Positions 33,957-45,406 of a stretch of 64,000 nucleotides of DNA are shown one piece after another (positions within the stretch are counted from its first letter, which is position 1; every line of letters begins with the position of its first letter). The stretch lies in the NCBI GenBank assembly GCA_963281255.1, contig OY725493.1:1425550-1489549 (forward strand), in the 5' to 3' direction. Below the pieces are notes generated by a model that saw only the letters and a program-made list of their open reading frames with translations, was not told where the DNA came from and did not search any database. Origin of the DNA: Aphrocallistes beatrix. Its lineage: Eukaryota; Porifera; Hexactinellida; Sceptrulophora; Aphrocallistidae. Both the position numbers and the translations under genes were made by a program.

Positions 33957-35438
33957 TCAATGCTTCAGAGGGATGACCAGACAAGCTAGGCCAGGGTCTT
34001 GAGGGGAGGTTCTTGAATCTTCTAGAAGGTGATGCTCTACGTTTACGATCTGTCTCTCGAGGTTGGTGACGGCGACCTGGTTGGTGAGTGAGAGGAGGTT
34101 GTGTGCTTGCATCTGGCTCAGGTTGTGCTCCCTCTGCCGAGGGTCCTTCCCATTCGCGTAGCCCTTGCTCATTACGTTCTGAATCAGGTCTGCGCTGAGG
34201 AATTTCGAGCAATCGGGGGATGTGAGGACCACAGACAGAGACGTAGCCCCGTCCTTATCAAAATCTTTCAGAGAGGTAGAGGTAATCTCTGGAATGGGAG
34301 TGATGAAAGGTTTGAAAGGGATGCAACCAGGCGCTTTCTGCCCATAGTAACCAATACCACGCGATGGAATGTCTAAACCGAAAAGTCGGGATTTGTTACC
34401 AACCCCTGTGATAATCGGCACCTTATCAATATCCTCTTCTTTCACCTGCTTAAACGCCCAGCCGCCCATGTGCTTGTCTCTGTACAGAACCTTGCGTCCT
34501 TTATGCTCTTCTCGGAGTGTATGTTCAAATTGCAACCGTGTGTACTCCGGAGTCAGCAATTGAGGTTGCAGGTAAGCAATGGATTGGATGCGTTGTCGGT
34601 CGTAGTCAGGTGTCGAGTCAGCTGTTATCTGTGTGCAAGGGTTCTTGTCAGAGTAAAGGTAAGCTCGACACTTCCCTGCATTAGCGATGTAGAGAAATTC
34701 GTTAATCACAACGCACAGAATCACAGAACACCCGCCGGTTAGTCCGAACGAATGCCAGTTGTTACCAATGTACGTGTCAAGTTCGTAGAAACTCTGTTCC
34801 AACGCTCCCATTATAACCTCCTCCAACAGAATACGCTCTGTTTGACAGCAAGCGAAAGGCTCATGCGTCAGTTCGACCCATTCTTTCCCCGTCCTAAAGG
34901 AGCGAGAGAGTTCAGATTTAACATCTGAGAATTTTTCACTGATCTTCTCCATCATGAGACGGTCCACATAGTGCGATATAACGTTGTCGTTATGGCCACA
35001 AAACAACCCGAACAACTCGTACTTGAGGTCATCCTCAAACCGAGGCATCGATACCTGTACTGGAGGCGAGCTAGAAGTTTCGATGTCATCTTCAGAATAT
35101 TCAGTCTGGCCAGTTGGATTGGTCAATTCCTCTCCCTTCATTAGCTCCGACTTTGCAATAGCTGAGTTCGGACATTGCGATTTGTTAGTGTGTGCGAACG
35201 CAAACCCAGAATTCCTCGGAATTTTTAAAGTTGAATTATCGAACCATTTTCCTTTCGCGTCAGGGCAGATAGGGTTGGAATTGTGATAGGAAGAAGGCAT
35301 TTGTTTGGGAAAGAAGTGCGGCCATTGAGAGAGGTTCTTCGGGGTTTTGGATACAGGTCCGTTTGGAGAAGGCTGCTTGTTTAGAAGGGAGGTGAGACCA
35401 CCCATTAAACACTTATTTATGGCGCTACTCTTTGTCAT
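33957..35438 (-). CDS. PPM1H-family PP2C-fold protein, probable pseudophosphatase
   Basis: 493 aa, one exon, start MTKSSAINKCLMGGL, which resembles the PPM1H/J/M start. Membership in the PPM1H/J/M branch rests on its flap-region signature: DRQRIQSIAYLQPQLLTPEY, then KVLYRDKHMGGWAFKQV and VPIITGVGNKSRLFG, as well as IANAGKCRAYLY. PP2C phosphatases need metal-binding aspartates in fixed motifs, and here they are replaced: FDGHAG is FCGHND (Cys147), NAGDSR is NAGKCR (Lys256), GLGDHD is GIGYYG, ATDGLWD is LTSPDCSKF, and the last GDD motif is absent before LVIPL. The ORF is long and intact, so I read it as a maintained non-catalytic protein, as TAB1 is in another PP2C branch. Converges with CLUH. 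Confidence 0.82.
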   Translation of the reverse strand: MTKSSAINKCLMGGLTSLLNKQPSPNGPVSKTPKNLSQWPHFFPKQMPSSYHNSNPICPDAKGKWFDNSTLKIPRNSGFAFAHTNKSQCPNSAIAKSELMKGEELTNPTGQTEYSEDDIETSSSPPVQVSMPRFEDDLKYELFGLFCGHNDNVISHYVDRLMMEKISEKFSDVKSELSRSFRTGKEWVELTHEPFACCQTERILLEEVIMGALEQSFYELDTYIGNNWHSFGLTGGCSVILCVVINEFLYIANAGKCRAYLYSDKNPCTQITADSTPDYDRQRIQSIAYLQPQLLTPEYTRLQFEHTLREEHKGRKVLYRDKHMGGWAFKQVKEEDIDKVPIITGVGNKSRLFGLDIPSRGIGYYGQKAPGCIPFKPFITPIPEITSTSLKDFDKDGATSLSVVLTSPDCSKFLSADLIQNVMSKGYANGKDPRQREHNLSQMQAHNLLSLTNQVAVTNLERQIVNVEHHLLEDSRTSPQDPGLACLVIPLKH

Positions 35439-36204
35439 TACAAATTGTATTATGTCAAAGTTTATAATAAATGCCAATTACTCGGATAGCTAGCACATTC
35501 GAATTGTTCCTAAAATTGGACAAACTTTGCAATGACTTAGTCATTATGCCATCAAGTTGTGAGATCATGTAGATCTTGATAATTGTTTTTAAGAAATTAG
35601 AATTCACATTACGTCGCGTCGACACATGTATATTATTCCAATAAATGCTCTCAAAGAGTAATTGATTTGAAATGCTTGCCAATTAAGCTAGAATGATTGT
35701 TTTGCTCTATTTTATGTGGTCTGTAGATGCCAATTTGTATGACATTATTGAATCAAGATAAATTCACGAAAATAGACTATCATTGTCAATACACAACACC
35801 GAGACTAGTGAGCGTAGGTGGAGTGATCTCATGATATATAATAGCTTATGTGACGCTCAGAAAACTTAAGCTTTTCATATTGCTCTACCCACTTTTGGCC
35901 CTACCCACTCACTTTGTAGAGCAATTTATTCTATGGAGGAATGTAACTCTAATGGAGTAGAATGGTAATTCACATTCCGTCTTGGCGAACGTTTCAACTA
36001 ACTGCACGAGTTCAAGTTTAAATTGTTTGAGACTTTGGAGATTCTCAGGTGTCTATTCACATACTACTCTAGGCTGTTTGAAATTATTTAAGTGAATTAT
36101 ATCTTAAAATTCGGTCGAAAGGACCAATTTATCCATACTGAATAAGGCGCGAAACTATTTTCACTAAAAACTCTAACAATCTAATTAGAAAATATAATCG
36201 GAAA
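35439..36204. other. Intergenic, PPM1H-like promoter side to NOP56 3' side
   Basis: 766 AT-rich bases. No gene supported. Confidence 0.5.
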
Positions 36205-39174
36205 TTAGCTAGTAAGTGTTTTTTTCTGCTTCCGGGGTTTACACTTAGAAGGTGTGGGAGAGTCTATGTCTTTCGGTTGTAGGTTCTCTTCTTCGAGAAT
36301 CGATTGGTGCGATTTCTTCTTTTTCAAACCTTTCTTCGGAGTTGTAATTTCCATCTCTTCGCTTCCATTCAGTATCTCAACCCCATCTTCTTGCTCTGTT
36401 GCTTGCTGCTTATTTTTCTTTTTCTTCTTCTTCTTCTGCTTCAGACTCTTGATGCTATCATTGTACTCTGCAACTGCTTCTCTCATGACTTCTTCATTCG
36501 TCTTAGTAGCAACGCCTGTCTCATAGAACGCCAGTCTCTCCTCTACCTGTTGGCACATCTTCTCACCAAATAATTTCGTTGAATGTTCAGCAAAGCAATC
36601 GATGCGACTAGCAAGAGAGCATTTGTTGGCGAGGAAGCGAGATATCCTGCCCTAAGGGAAAAAATACTGTTCACATAGCATTATTAGATGAAAGTTTGTG
36701 GATCAAATTTCAATGATTCAACAAACAAATGTATGTTAAATGGAGAAGTAAATAGCTAAGAGCTATAATCATATTTAAATAGAGTTGAAGTAGGAGTGAA
36801 GGTATGTCATTTGTTAAATGAGATTTCCAAATTAACCAAACAATTTAAATTGAATACCTCAATCGTGAATATCTTCAAAAGTATCCAGTCATATATCTGT
36901 ACGCCACTCAACTTGCAATATAATCAATTAATTTTAATTGTGTATTACTAATCTCGGAATCTGAAGTGATTATGTGGAAATAAACTAGTTGTAATGTCAG
37001 TTACAAGATAAGATGAAATATTTTACAAGGAAATTCTCGAAAAAAAATACAATTGAATCATCTCACACCAATTGAAATAAGTAGCATACGTCCATGTGCT
37101 ATGCTATCTCGAGTATGCTAGAATGAATTAGGAATAAATTGGCAAATTCACAAGTAAACTGGAATTCACACAACCACGCATATAGTTCAAAATATGAATA
37201 TTTAAACTTGGGGGTTAAATCCTTAATCATTTTTTTCTAAATTTTTTACACCAGATACGATGCATGTAATATTTGAGTGGTTATTTTTTTCAGATTTGGT
37301 TAGAATTAAATACCTTGTGTTGCTTAGGCGCTTTGCCAATGAACGAAGAATTGAAGATAAGTCCATACTTGGGAGTGTTTCCTCGCGTTTTCAGGGCTCT
37401 AAACAGAGCTTTCTCTGCGCCAAGTATCTGCACAGTACTGGCTGGGTACTTGGCCAGATTGGTGAGTGAGCCCGCGTGAGAAATGAGTCTTGCCCCAACC
37501 ACCTCCCCGACAAGCGCGGCCAGATTTGGCGCGATCTGATTCATCTTGGCCTGGAGGTACTGGTGCAACTGCTCTCTGTACTCGGCCAGGGAGACCACGC
37601 GGGCTGCGAATATCTCAATGTTGAGGAGATCTATCTCTGAGATGTCCATGCCTATGGATGCTTTGGAAGCGGCTAGAATGGCCTGGGCCTTTTCTTCGTC
37701 AGAGAGAATAGCAATCAACCCTTCCAACTTCTCTTCACTCAATTCATTGCGAGAGCGCATGAAGCAGGCAATCCTCGCATAGAGGTAGTTGTCAGGGACG
37801 ATCTTGTAGAGTTCTGGGAAGTGGTAGGAGTACCACTCCCTGATGCGCATCGAGAACGTGTTGATGTCTTTGTCCAGTTGATCCAGTAGCGAGATGGACT
37901 GGATGACCATGTTATCAACACGATTCACATTGAATTTAACCTAAATGATAATAAGTATGGTTGAGATATCGCATATGTAATGGACATTTTCTGACCGATA
38001 TTTTTTTGCTGATAAGCAATATTCGTTTCTGATAATTTTACCAAAGCAATATTTAATCCCACTAAAATATTTGATGATAATGGTGCTGAAATGTTTTAAG
38101 ATTAAATATTTTTATATCGCCTCTGTTCACAAAGCATTTCAGGTACACAGACTCACTTACTATGAATTGGTAAATTAAATCAGGAAATTGCGGGTAGAAT
38201 GTTTCATCGAGGAGAACATAAGCAGTATTGAAACGATTAACATTAAATATTCAAGTGGCAGTCTACTTCTGGTATCAGTTGTTAATGAGTCTGGTTGATC
38301 CTTGCTTGGTTCGGTTCATTCTATCGTAATATTAAAGTTTCAATTTGGCCAAGTAATTAGAGCAATTAGGATGTGAAATTGTGAATTAAGTATCGAAAGA
38401 AGCTCAAATTTCTGGCGGGACGATAATGGTATGTGATGCTTTGATTTCAACAATTCAATTAATATTCTAGACAAGTTTGAGAGAGCAAAGAAATGGGAAA
38501 TAGTTTTGATGAAGACAGTTTAGAAGACTACTTTTATGTCTCTAAAACTGTTTTCATCAAAGAACACTTTTTGAGTAGAGTAATTCTTAATTTGGTATTA
38601 TCTTGAGCCAGGGTATATCTACATGTATTTCCCTATCTAAATACTTATGAAATAATAACAACAAAATTTATGACTCGACCCTCTAACAAGCTCGGATCAA
38701 AGCTTGATGACTGACCTTAGCCCGTGAGTAGCTGTGTCCTAGCCCGAGCTGAGCTTGGTCCTGAGCAGACTTACTCAGCCCCTCCACCAGCTGGTGGAAG
38801 TGTAACCTGATACCTCTTATAAGATCTGGAATGGCGCCCATAGTGGAACATCCGAACCCCAGGCTCTCTTGAATGGTTGCTCCTAGCTTACTATCTGCCA
38901 CTCCGAGTGTCAGATCAGCTTCTTTCGAGAGGTTCAACTCTAAAAATGTCCTCAGGTCATCGTGGATAATGCCTTCTGAAATACAATTCATGTTCTCGAG
39001 TGCATTTGCACCAGATTTGAAGGGAGAGAAGCCCTCTAACTTGACGATTTGTAAGAAGGATGAGAAATGGAGGATTGCCTCTTGCACCTCTTGCTGGTGA
39101 GCTCCGATCTCCTCAGATTGTGTGGAGAGAAAGAGCGCATAACCAGATGCGTGTTCAAATAGAACGTACAGCAT
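36205..39174 (-). CDS. NOP56: Box C/D snoRNP core protein NOP56
   Basis: Scaffold of box C/D snoRNPs that guide rRNA 2'-O-methylation. Three exons on the minus strand, 38716-39174, 37314-37940 and 36205-36651, join to 1,533 nt (510 aa; human about 594). The N-terminal domain has [14 protein letters not shown] and [12 protein letters not shown]. The second exon carries the coiled coil and Nop domain ([24 protein letters not shown]-type [38 protein letters not shown]). The last exon gives [20 protein letters not shown] and a Lys-rich tail ([18 protein letters not shown]) shorter than in mammals. Donor and acceptor choices are fixed by these conserved joins. No box C/D snoRNA could be confirmed in its two introns on this strand. 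Confidence 0.95.
38505..38561. repeat. Near-perfect hairpin in NOP56 intron 1
   Basis: Arms 38505-38524 (TTTGATGAAGACAGTTTAGA) and 38541-38561 (its near-complement) around a 16-base loop. One arm includes TGATGA, but no CTGA box D partner was found at the right distance. Confidence 0.65.
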
Positions 39175-42100
39175 AGAGCTATTGGAGCTAGTGTATTACA
39201 TAGGATAATGATTTATTGTACTCGAATTCATTCTGATAAATATGAAATGTTAGACATGATTAACGAATTTCCTTCTTGGATTCTTGATTCAGGTTTCAGT
39301 TTAAACCCCTGAGGCCTGGATCCCGGAAATTGTGAGTAAAAGTCAATCCAGCCAATCAGTACGTCATATTTTATGATATGTTAAGCGCAAAGGTAGTTGA
39401 AATCAATTAGAGTGATACCAGAAACCATTATAAGCTGATAAGAGTCAGCTCATTATGATGAAATGATCATTCTGCAAATATGAACCGTTGTCTTAGCAGT
39501 GAGCTAAGCAAGTTTCAGAGTTACAGGATCTACATATTTAATAAGCAGCTCGAAATAAGCAAGCTGTTTGAATTAAAATAGAAATAGAAATATATGTTGG
39601 AAGTTATGTAATACCGTATCTACTACAAGAATCAACAGTTTAATTATATGAATAACTCAGAGGGCAGTTAGAGTTAGGTACGCCACTGGTTTACTTTGTC
39701 ACATCAATGGCCTGCATAGTGCATATTAAACATACTGAGGGAGTGGATCTTGGAAGGGGATATGGAGGAAATATATAGCCATAAGTATATTGTATGTGGT
39801 TGCTAGTGCTTACGAATCTCCGTGATCACTGAGTACTATAAACTGTTCATATTCTCAAATTAATATTCTCAAATTAGGAAGGAATTCTGAAAATCTGTAA
39901 ATAAACTAACTATAAAACTAGCTAACAAACCAAATAGATCATTATTGGTAATTTATTTCCGTAAACACTTTACTTGTGTAGTGTGTGGGCATTCAATTTT
40001 TTTCAGAAAAGCAAGGTATAAATTTCAGGTCAAGGATAAACAATTAATATTACAGACACACTCTTTCCCAGTAATTAGTATCTCAGTTAGTCATCACAAC
40101 TCCGATAAGAGTTAATAGGTCGCGTCTTGTTGACCTTCCTCCCTACTCATGGCAAGCAGGTGGAGTGAGAAAATATTATTAGCAAGTGATAATATAACTG
40201 AACTCAGGCACTAATTGAGTAATAATTTTATTTATGAAATTGATGCATACATTAATGTATCTTGAACTCCCTACTAATAAATTATAAATAACAAAAGATA
40301 AGAACAGACAAATTTTGATTGAAAGCAAGATGCAATATGAATTTAAGTGCTCTGTGCCCAACCTAGACAAATCATATATAGTGTAGTGTGAAAATCTTAT
40401 CATTTACTATATGGGGGTATAGCATAATACACTAATTGTCTCTTGATGCAAGTTGATAATTGAACAATAACTAAAGATTTATGTTAAAATGCTCTTCATC
40501 ATTAAATGTGAGCACGTCATTTAGCAAAAGGCAGAAGATAATCATCAATTCAAAAAGCTCCACAGAGAGTAATATGATATTAACTAACTCATTAAACTTT
40601 CCATATTTAAAAATAATTGAATGTTGTGGATTTCTTTGTGAGCAATATAATTTGACTAAAAGCAGTTTATCAGCTTTTAGTGCGAACATGATTTTAGTTA
40701 AACCACTAAACACATCAGCCGAAATATTACAATATCAAGAAATGGGGATTCTGGGTCTAGCTCTAAAATTTTAGACTCCGGTTAATGGGAGGGGTTCACA
40801 GCCTTTGGAATAATTGCAATAGAGGTCCAAATAGTTTTAAAACCCACTGATGTAGGGAATAGTTTGGGGTGCGAAGAGTTATAACTTGAACTCAAAAGAC
40901 CAAATGAAATATGCATAAAATCAGTTGACTCGTTGCATGATTAACATATTTGCTACATAATATTGATGAGTTTGGAACATACTACTTCCAAAAATAGTTT
41001 CCGTGAAGTATATAAAGGTTTCTAGTTTAATTTTCATATTTTTAATGAAATCTCGCGCGGACCATGAGGAGATTATGACGTAACACCTAGCATATCAATA
41101 AATTCGTTATTTGTTTTTAGTCTGTAGGAAATCCCGAAAAATTTAGGTGACCCCAAAAACATATCTAGCCCCTTCAAACATCGTTAGCTGGTACAAACAT
41201 GACATCCGTACTTCCATTCATCGGCGCGATACTGCAAAATATAAAGACCAATTCTTGGCAAATTATAACCTATTTATGATTTAAATCTGCACTTATTCAT
41301 TTCGCTTTTAATTTTTAATTTTCATCCCATGTTTTTTGTATTCTAAGGTATATACGACATCTCAACAGCTAACATAAGGCACTTCATTATGTATAATCAG
41401 ATTTTTAATCTGATTAGACATACTAAAGTGCCAAGTAAAATATTAAAATAATAGTTTTTAGGTCCGTTGCAACCTCTAATGTATGATCCTATCAAATCCA
41501 ACTTCATCGTAAACCTCTGTGATTTAGATAGAATACCGAATATAAAATGTATGATGACGCTTGATTTAACAGTGGTAATACAGGCAACTCGTTATTTTTT
41601 AACGAGAGTTGATTTTAGTATTTTTAAATGAAGAAAATATGATCTGAAAGTATGCATTACCTGAATGATATTGGTAAACACCTTAAATAATTAGAAATGT
41701 TTATGGCAAATTAAGTACCGCGAAAATATGTCGAGTATGCATTGGGGAATTTAAAATATCCAGCTAGCTTCTTAATTACAAAATATACATACGTAAGTTT
41801 TTTACAGAGTAATAAAACGTATTATTCGTTTAACAATATTGGAATACGGAAGAAACATAAAATAGTCAGTTAGGAGGTTTGTGTGCTAGATCTGTGGATG
41901 GAGAAACTGCTCCACCTACAAGTTGACAAAGGGGTCGATGTATACTCATGATGGAACCACTTTTTGGATCTAATTAGATACCCATAATGGATATAGTTAC
42001 ATGCCCAAATTTTGTAGGATTTGTATTACTTAGGAAACAAACACGTATTAAATTTCTCTTACAAGCAATAAATTAATTAATGTAACAACTCAAAAACATT

Positions 42101-42247
42101 TTGTTAACCAATCCAAATATTAACCGTTTTGGGGTTACTATAAATCTCTTGAAACTTGAAACTTGATTATTTATTTAATTTTTCGGTGCATTTTAACAAA
42201 TTTAATATTTAATTTTAAAACAAATTATAGGAATAAAAGTTGGTAAT
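39175..42247. other. 3-kb intergenic region, NOP56 to Maf-like gene
   Basis: AT-rich. It contains the hairpin at 41378-41432. Two open frames of 75-97 codons near 40200 and 40500 look like chance frames: they are AT-driven, hydrophobic/asparagine-rich and without domains. Confidence 0.5.
41378..41432. repeat. 55-bp snap-back repeat
   Basis: Arms 41378-41403 and 41407-41432 pair over 26 bases with three mismatches, separated by TTT. The core is TAATCAGATT-TTT-AATCTGATTA. The loop is too short for an ordinary pre-miRNA. Confidence 0.75.
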
Positions 42248-42604
42248 TCAGTCTACGACCACATACTCTCCATATTCATCATCTTCACCATCAGCAGGCG
42301 AAGCGTACATCTTTTGGATGAGATTATCCCTACTGCTCCTTAAGAAGACAACTTCCCTCTTCAACCCATAATATTCTTCCCAGAGGAGCGCGCGCTGCTC
42401 TATCAGCTTGTCATATTCGCTGGCTTTGCGCATGCGGCTATCCTTGCGATATTTTTTCATTTTTATTTTGCGCCTTTGCTTTTTTATTTCCTGCTGCTCG
42501 CGTTTGGAAATATTTCTTTGCTTTAATTTTTTATTGAGGTCTTTTATATCAAGACCCATGATGTCTGCCTCAGTCAATATTTCCCTCAGTTGTATTTCTG
42601 CCAT
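42248..42604 (-). CDS. Divergent small-Maf-like bZIP protein
   Basis: 118 aa in one exon. The order matches small Maf factors: an extended homology region (LTEADIMGLDIKDLNKKLKQ; compare the family's L-S-x-x-EL--LN-L), a linker SKREQQEIKKQRRKIKMKKY, a basic region and a zipper. The DNA-contact core is altered. Where Maf has N-x-x-Y-A-A-S-C-R, this protein has M49-K-K-Y52-R53-K54-D55-S56-R57, so only Tyr and the final Arg are kept and the usually invariant Asn is Met. The zipper (about 60-97) has few Leu at heptad positions. There is no transactivation domain, and the tail is acidic (DGEDDEYGEY). Maf-class membership is well supported by the extended homology region. DNA binding by this protein is uncertain. 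Confidence 0.75.
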   Translation of the reverse strand: MAEIQLREILTEADIMGLDIKDLNKKLKQRNISKREQQEIKKQRRKIKMKKYRKDSRMRKASEYDKLIEQRALLWEEYYGLKREVVFLRSSRDNLIQKMYASPADGEDDEYGEYVVVD

Positions 42605-44535
42605 GTTATTCCTTTAGAGTTGATTGCTTTTTCTTCTGATTTGATGTTCTTTTTAAATTATGGAAATCTTGCTTAATTTATATACTTTTTTCGTCTATAT
42701 ACTACGTGTAGCTCTATGTTGAAAATTGATATCTTCAGAAATCCACCATAAAACACTATACATGATCTGTGTCTGGTACTAATTAATAATACTTTTTGAG
42801 AAAAGAAAAAAATTCTTAAAAAAAGAAGTACAAATTTTTTCTTCAAATCCTAGAATCGTAAATTTATAAGTATAGGAAAATATAATGCAATAATAAAATA
42901 AAATATTTTAAAAAATGCAGCTCCTAGTATAGGAGATGCCTTATATCGTGATCGGCGTGTAACGTACGTACGTACGTCTGCTCGCTCGTGGAAATTATAT
43001 TGGACCAAATTGCACCAAATTTGGAATATAAATTCCTTATGTGGTGGAGATTTGGCCCAGGCACAAATTCTGCAAAATCTTCACACTTTTTCACAAGGTG
43101 TTAAAATGTTTAGCCAATCAGAATCAGGGATTAAACATTACAGTTGGCTTTTATTTTATTGACTAATAAGGATTAGACCAAACTCAATGCATATAAATGA
43201 ATCATCATGATTCCCTAAAATTGAAATCTCTTGACATGGAGAAAATATTTTAAAACACAATTAAGGATGTATATTATGCCCTACGAGTCATTTAATGGAG
43301 CTGCGCTAGCAGTCTGTCGACTGACATTTTTGAGATAATATTCGTAAATAAAGTAAATATAGATTTTGAAAAATTATAATTATAACAGTATCAGAAATTG
43401 AGAACACTACAACCTTCATCGAATTATAATTAGTTCAGCTGTTTGATCGTCTAATGGATAGGATTTGTTAAACATTTACTAATTTTAGTAAAAACTATTA
43501 AAACTTTCAGCACGAATCTATTCAAAAGATCTATCTTATATAATAATATGTATGACCTGTTTACATTTGTAATATTTGTAACTGTAATTTTACTTTTTAA
43601 TGAATCTATAATGAGCGTTAATTTTCAGTATTCAAGTAAAAATTGGATCGATCAAGTTTATTCTAATTCATATCATATTTATCAGTAAATTTCGAATTTA
43701 ATTGTAACGTAAAAAAATAATTCTCAGACAAGGTTATGTGGTGCACGAATGGAAAATTAGGAAGAGAGGAAAGGTGTTTTGAATGATTGAAAACAAATAA
43801 AACTAATATTATGTACCCTGTTTTTTACACCGTCTTGCCGTCCCTAGTAAATTGGACTTGACTACCTGGGTATATGGTAAATTATAAACATTACAGTTGC
43901 ACGGACAGATTGATACAGAACGCCGCTCTGCCATAAACTATTGCCCTTAAGAACTGTCAAAAAAGTATTGATGATATAGACTGAATCATAGATGGATCCG
44001 GTCTGGCAGTCGATATCTGATCTACATTTTGTATGCTGTGATCAAGGGCGTGAAGAGGAAGCAGTTGTCACCTCCCAGTCTAGATTATTTATTTACTGAA
44101 GACGAATTAGCCAAGACTATCGAAATTTTGTAGCTGGATGCGCTTTTGGCTATGATGCTATATTATTTGTATGATTATCTACAGTTGTGCGGTTAACCGG
44201 TCCGGCCGGGTCATGAAAATGATTTCATCTCTGGTCTGAAGGGTTAGCACATTTGAATCAACGAATGTATGATCACACATTATAACTTACATATAATTTA
44301 TAACTAGTAAAATATAATATAGCTGCCCTTGGAAAACTTATAGAAATATTTTGAAATGTTCTGAATAGCGGGCAAAATAATTGAAAGGAGGGCAGGAGCT
44401 TCTTGAAAGTGTTTAGTATGCTAACACAAATAAATTAATACTGTACACCCTCCCTGCTAACCCGAGATCTAAAAACATAATCTTATTCACTTCTACGTTT
44501 TGAATCGACGTGTATAATCTTCAATCTTTCAATTA

Positions 44536-44696
44536 GATAGAGAAACCTCGTTAATAGCGAAACGATAATCTCTTTCATATTCTAACATTACAAGGTCGCA
44601 TTATTTCACTATAGAAGGAACAAGTTCACTAATCCGAAGATTTTTTCGGTCATTGGTACAGAGTTGTTCGGGTAATGAAGGGTGTCTGAATTACAA
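44536..44696. mobile_element. Decayed pogo-like MITE, tentative
   Basis: The left segment AGAGAAACCTCGTTAATAGC resembles pogo-type termini (CAGTGGAACCTCGTTAAT at 6731). The right segment, read on the other strand (CAGACACCCTTCATTACCCG), is a weak inverted counterpart. Family and limits are uncertain. Confidence 0.3.
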
Positions 44697-45350
44697 TACA
44701 TATTTGTATTAGTCAAGAAATACAAAACTGGTTGCCACATTAATTATATGTATAATGTCATATTAACAATCTAATTTGGGACTTTGACATTGGAATTTGT
44801 ATAAAACACAAAATCATTTAAAACTAAAAGTTGAATGGAATTCCGTAAAAATTCATCAGTATAACAAATAAATTTATCAATCATACTTCCTTCCACACGC
44901 TGGTTTATTCTCATTGGAATTTGCCTCAGGTGTGCTGGGCGCTATAACAGTATTTATTTAAATCTTTTAAATTCTTCAAAATCTGCTATGTGATACTAAT
45001 TTATGGCGGAAGTTACGGATAATCTTGATTACATATTAATTTATCAACGAAAGATAATTTTGTGCAGCACAGCAATTTGGTTTTTACAATTTCTCTAATT
45101 TATTTCACCTTTTTCCATTTCTAGTAAAGTTCATTTATGAATGGATAATTCATTGTTCAACCCGATCGCTGTTTTCTATTCCTATTCTTTTACTATTGAC
45201 CTCAAATCTCAGAACTTTTAATTAATTATTCATAAAGTCTTTCTAAGAGTAGAGCAAATTTTGAACCCTAGACATCATAAAAGTCCAATTTTGTTAGAAC
45301 AGATATCGAGAATCATGAAATAACATGAATATCACACAGTGTTCTAGAGG

Positions 45351-45406
45351 AATTTAGTATTAATATCACATTCCATGTGAATGGAATGTGATATTAATAC
45401 TAAATT
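45351..45406. repeat. Perfect 26-bp inverted repeat with GTGA loop
   Basis: The left arm 45351-45376 starts AATTTAGTATTAATATCACA. The right arm 45381-45406 is its exact complement without any mismatch. The four-base loop is GTGA. No coding context. Perfect pairing in otherwise drifting AT-rich DNA implies recent origin or constraint. Confidence 0.95.

Noticed and set aside
33957-35438. TAB1 as identity for the PP2C-fold protein
   Set aside because: TAB1 is also a pseudophosphatase, but the YRDKHMGGWAFK and DRQRIQSIAYLQP segments are specific to PPM1H/J/M.
38505-38561. Box C/D snoRNA in a NOP56 intron, as found in mammals
   Set aside because: TGATGA is present in one hairpin arm on the gene's strand, but no CTGA box with terminal stem could be placed. 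The structure is a plain inverted repeat.
40179-40774. Three ORFs of 74-97 codons in the NOP56-Maf intergenic region
   Set aside because: AT-driven composition, overlapping frames on both strands, no domains, no splice context and no conserved motif.
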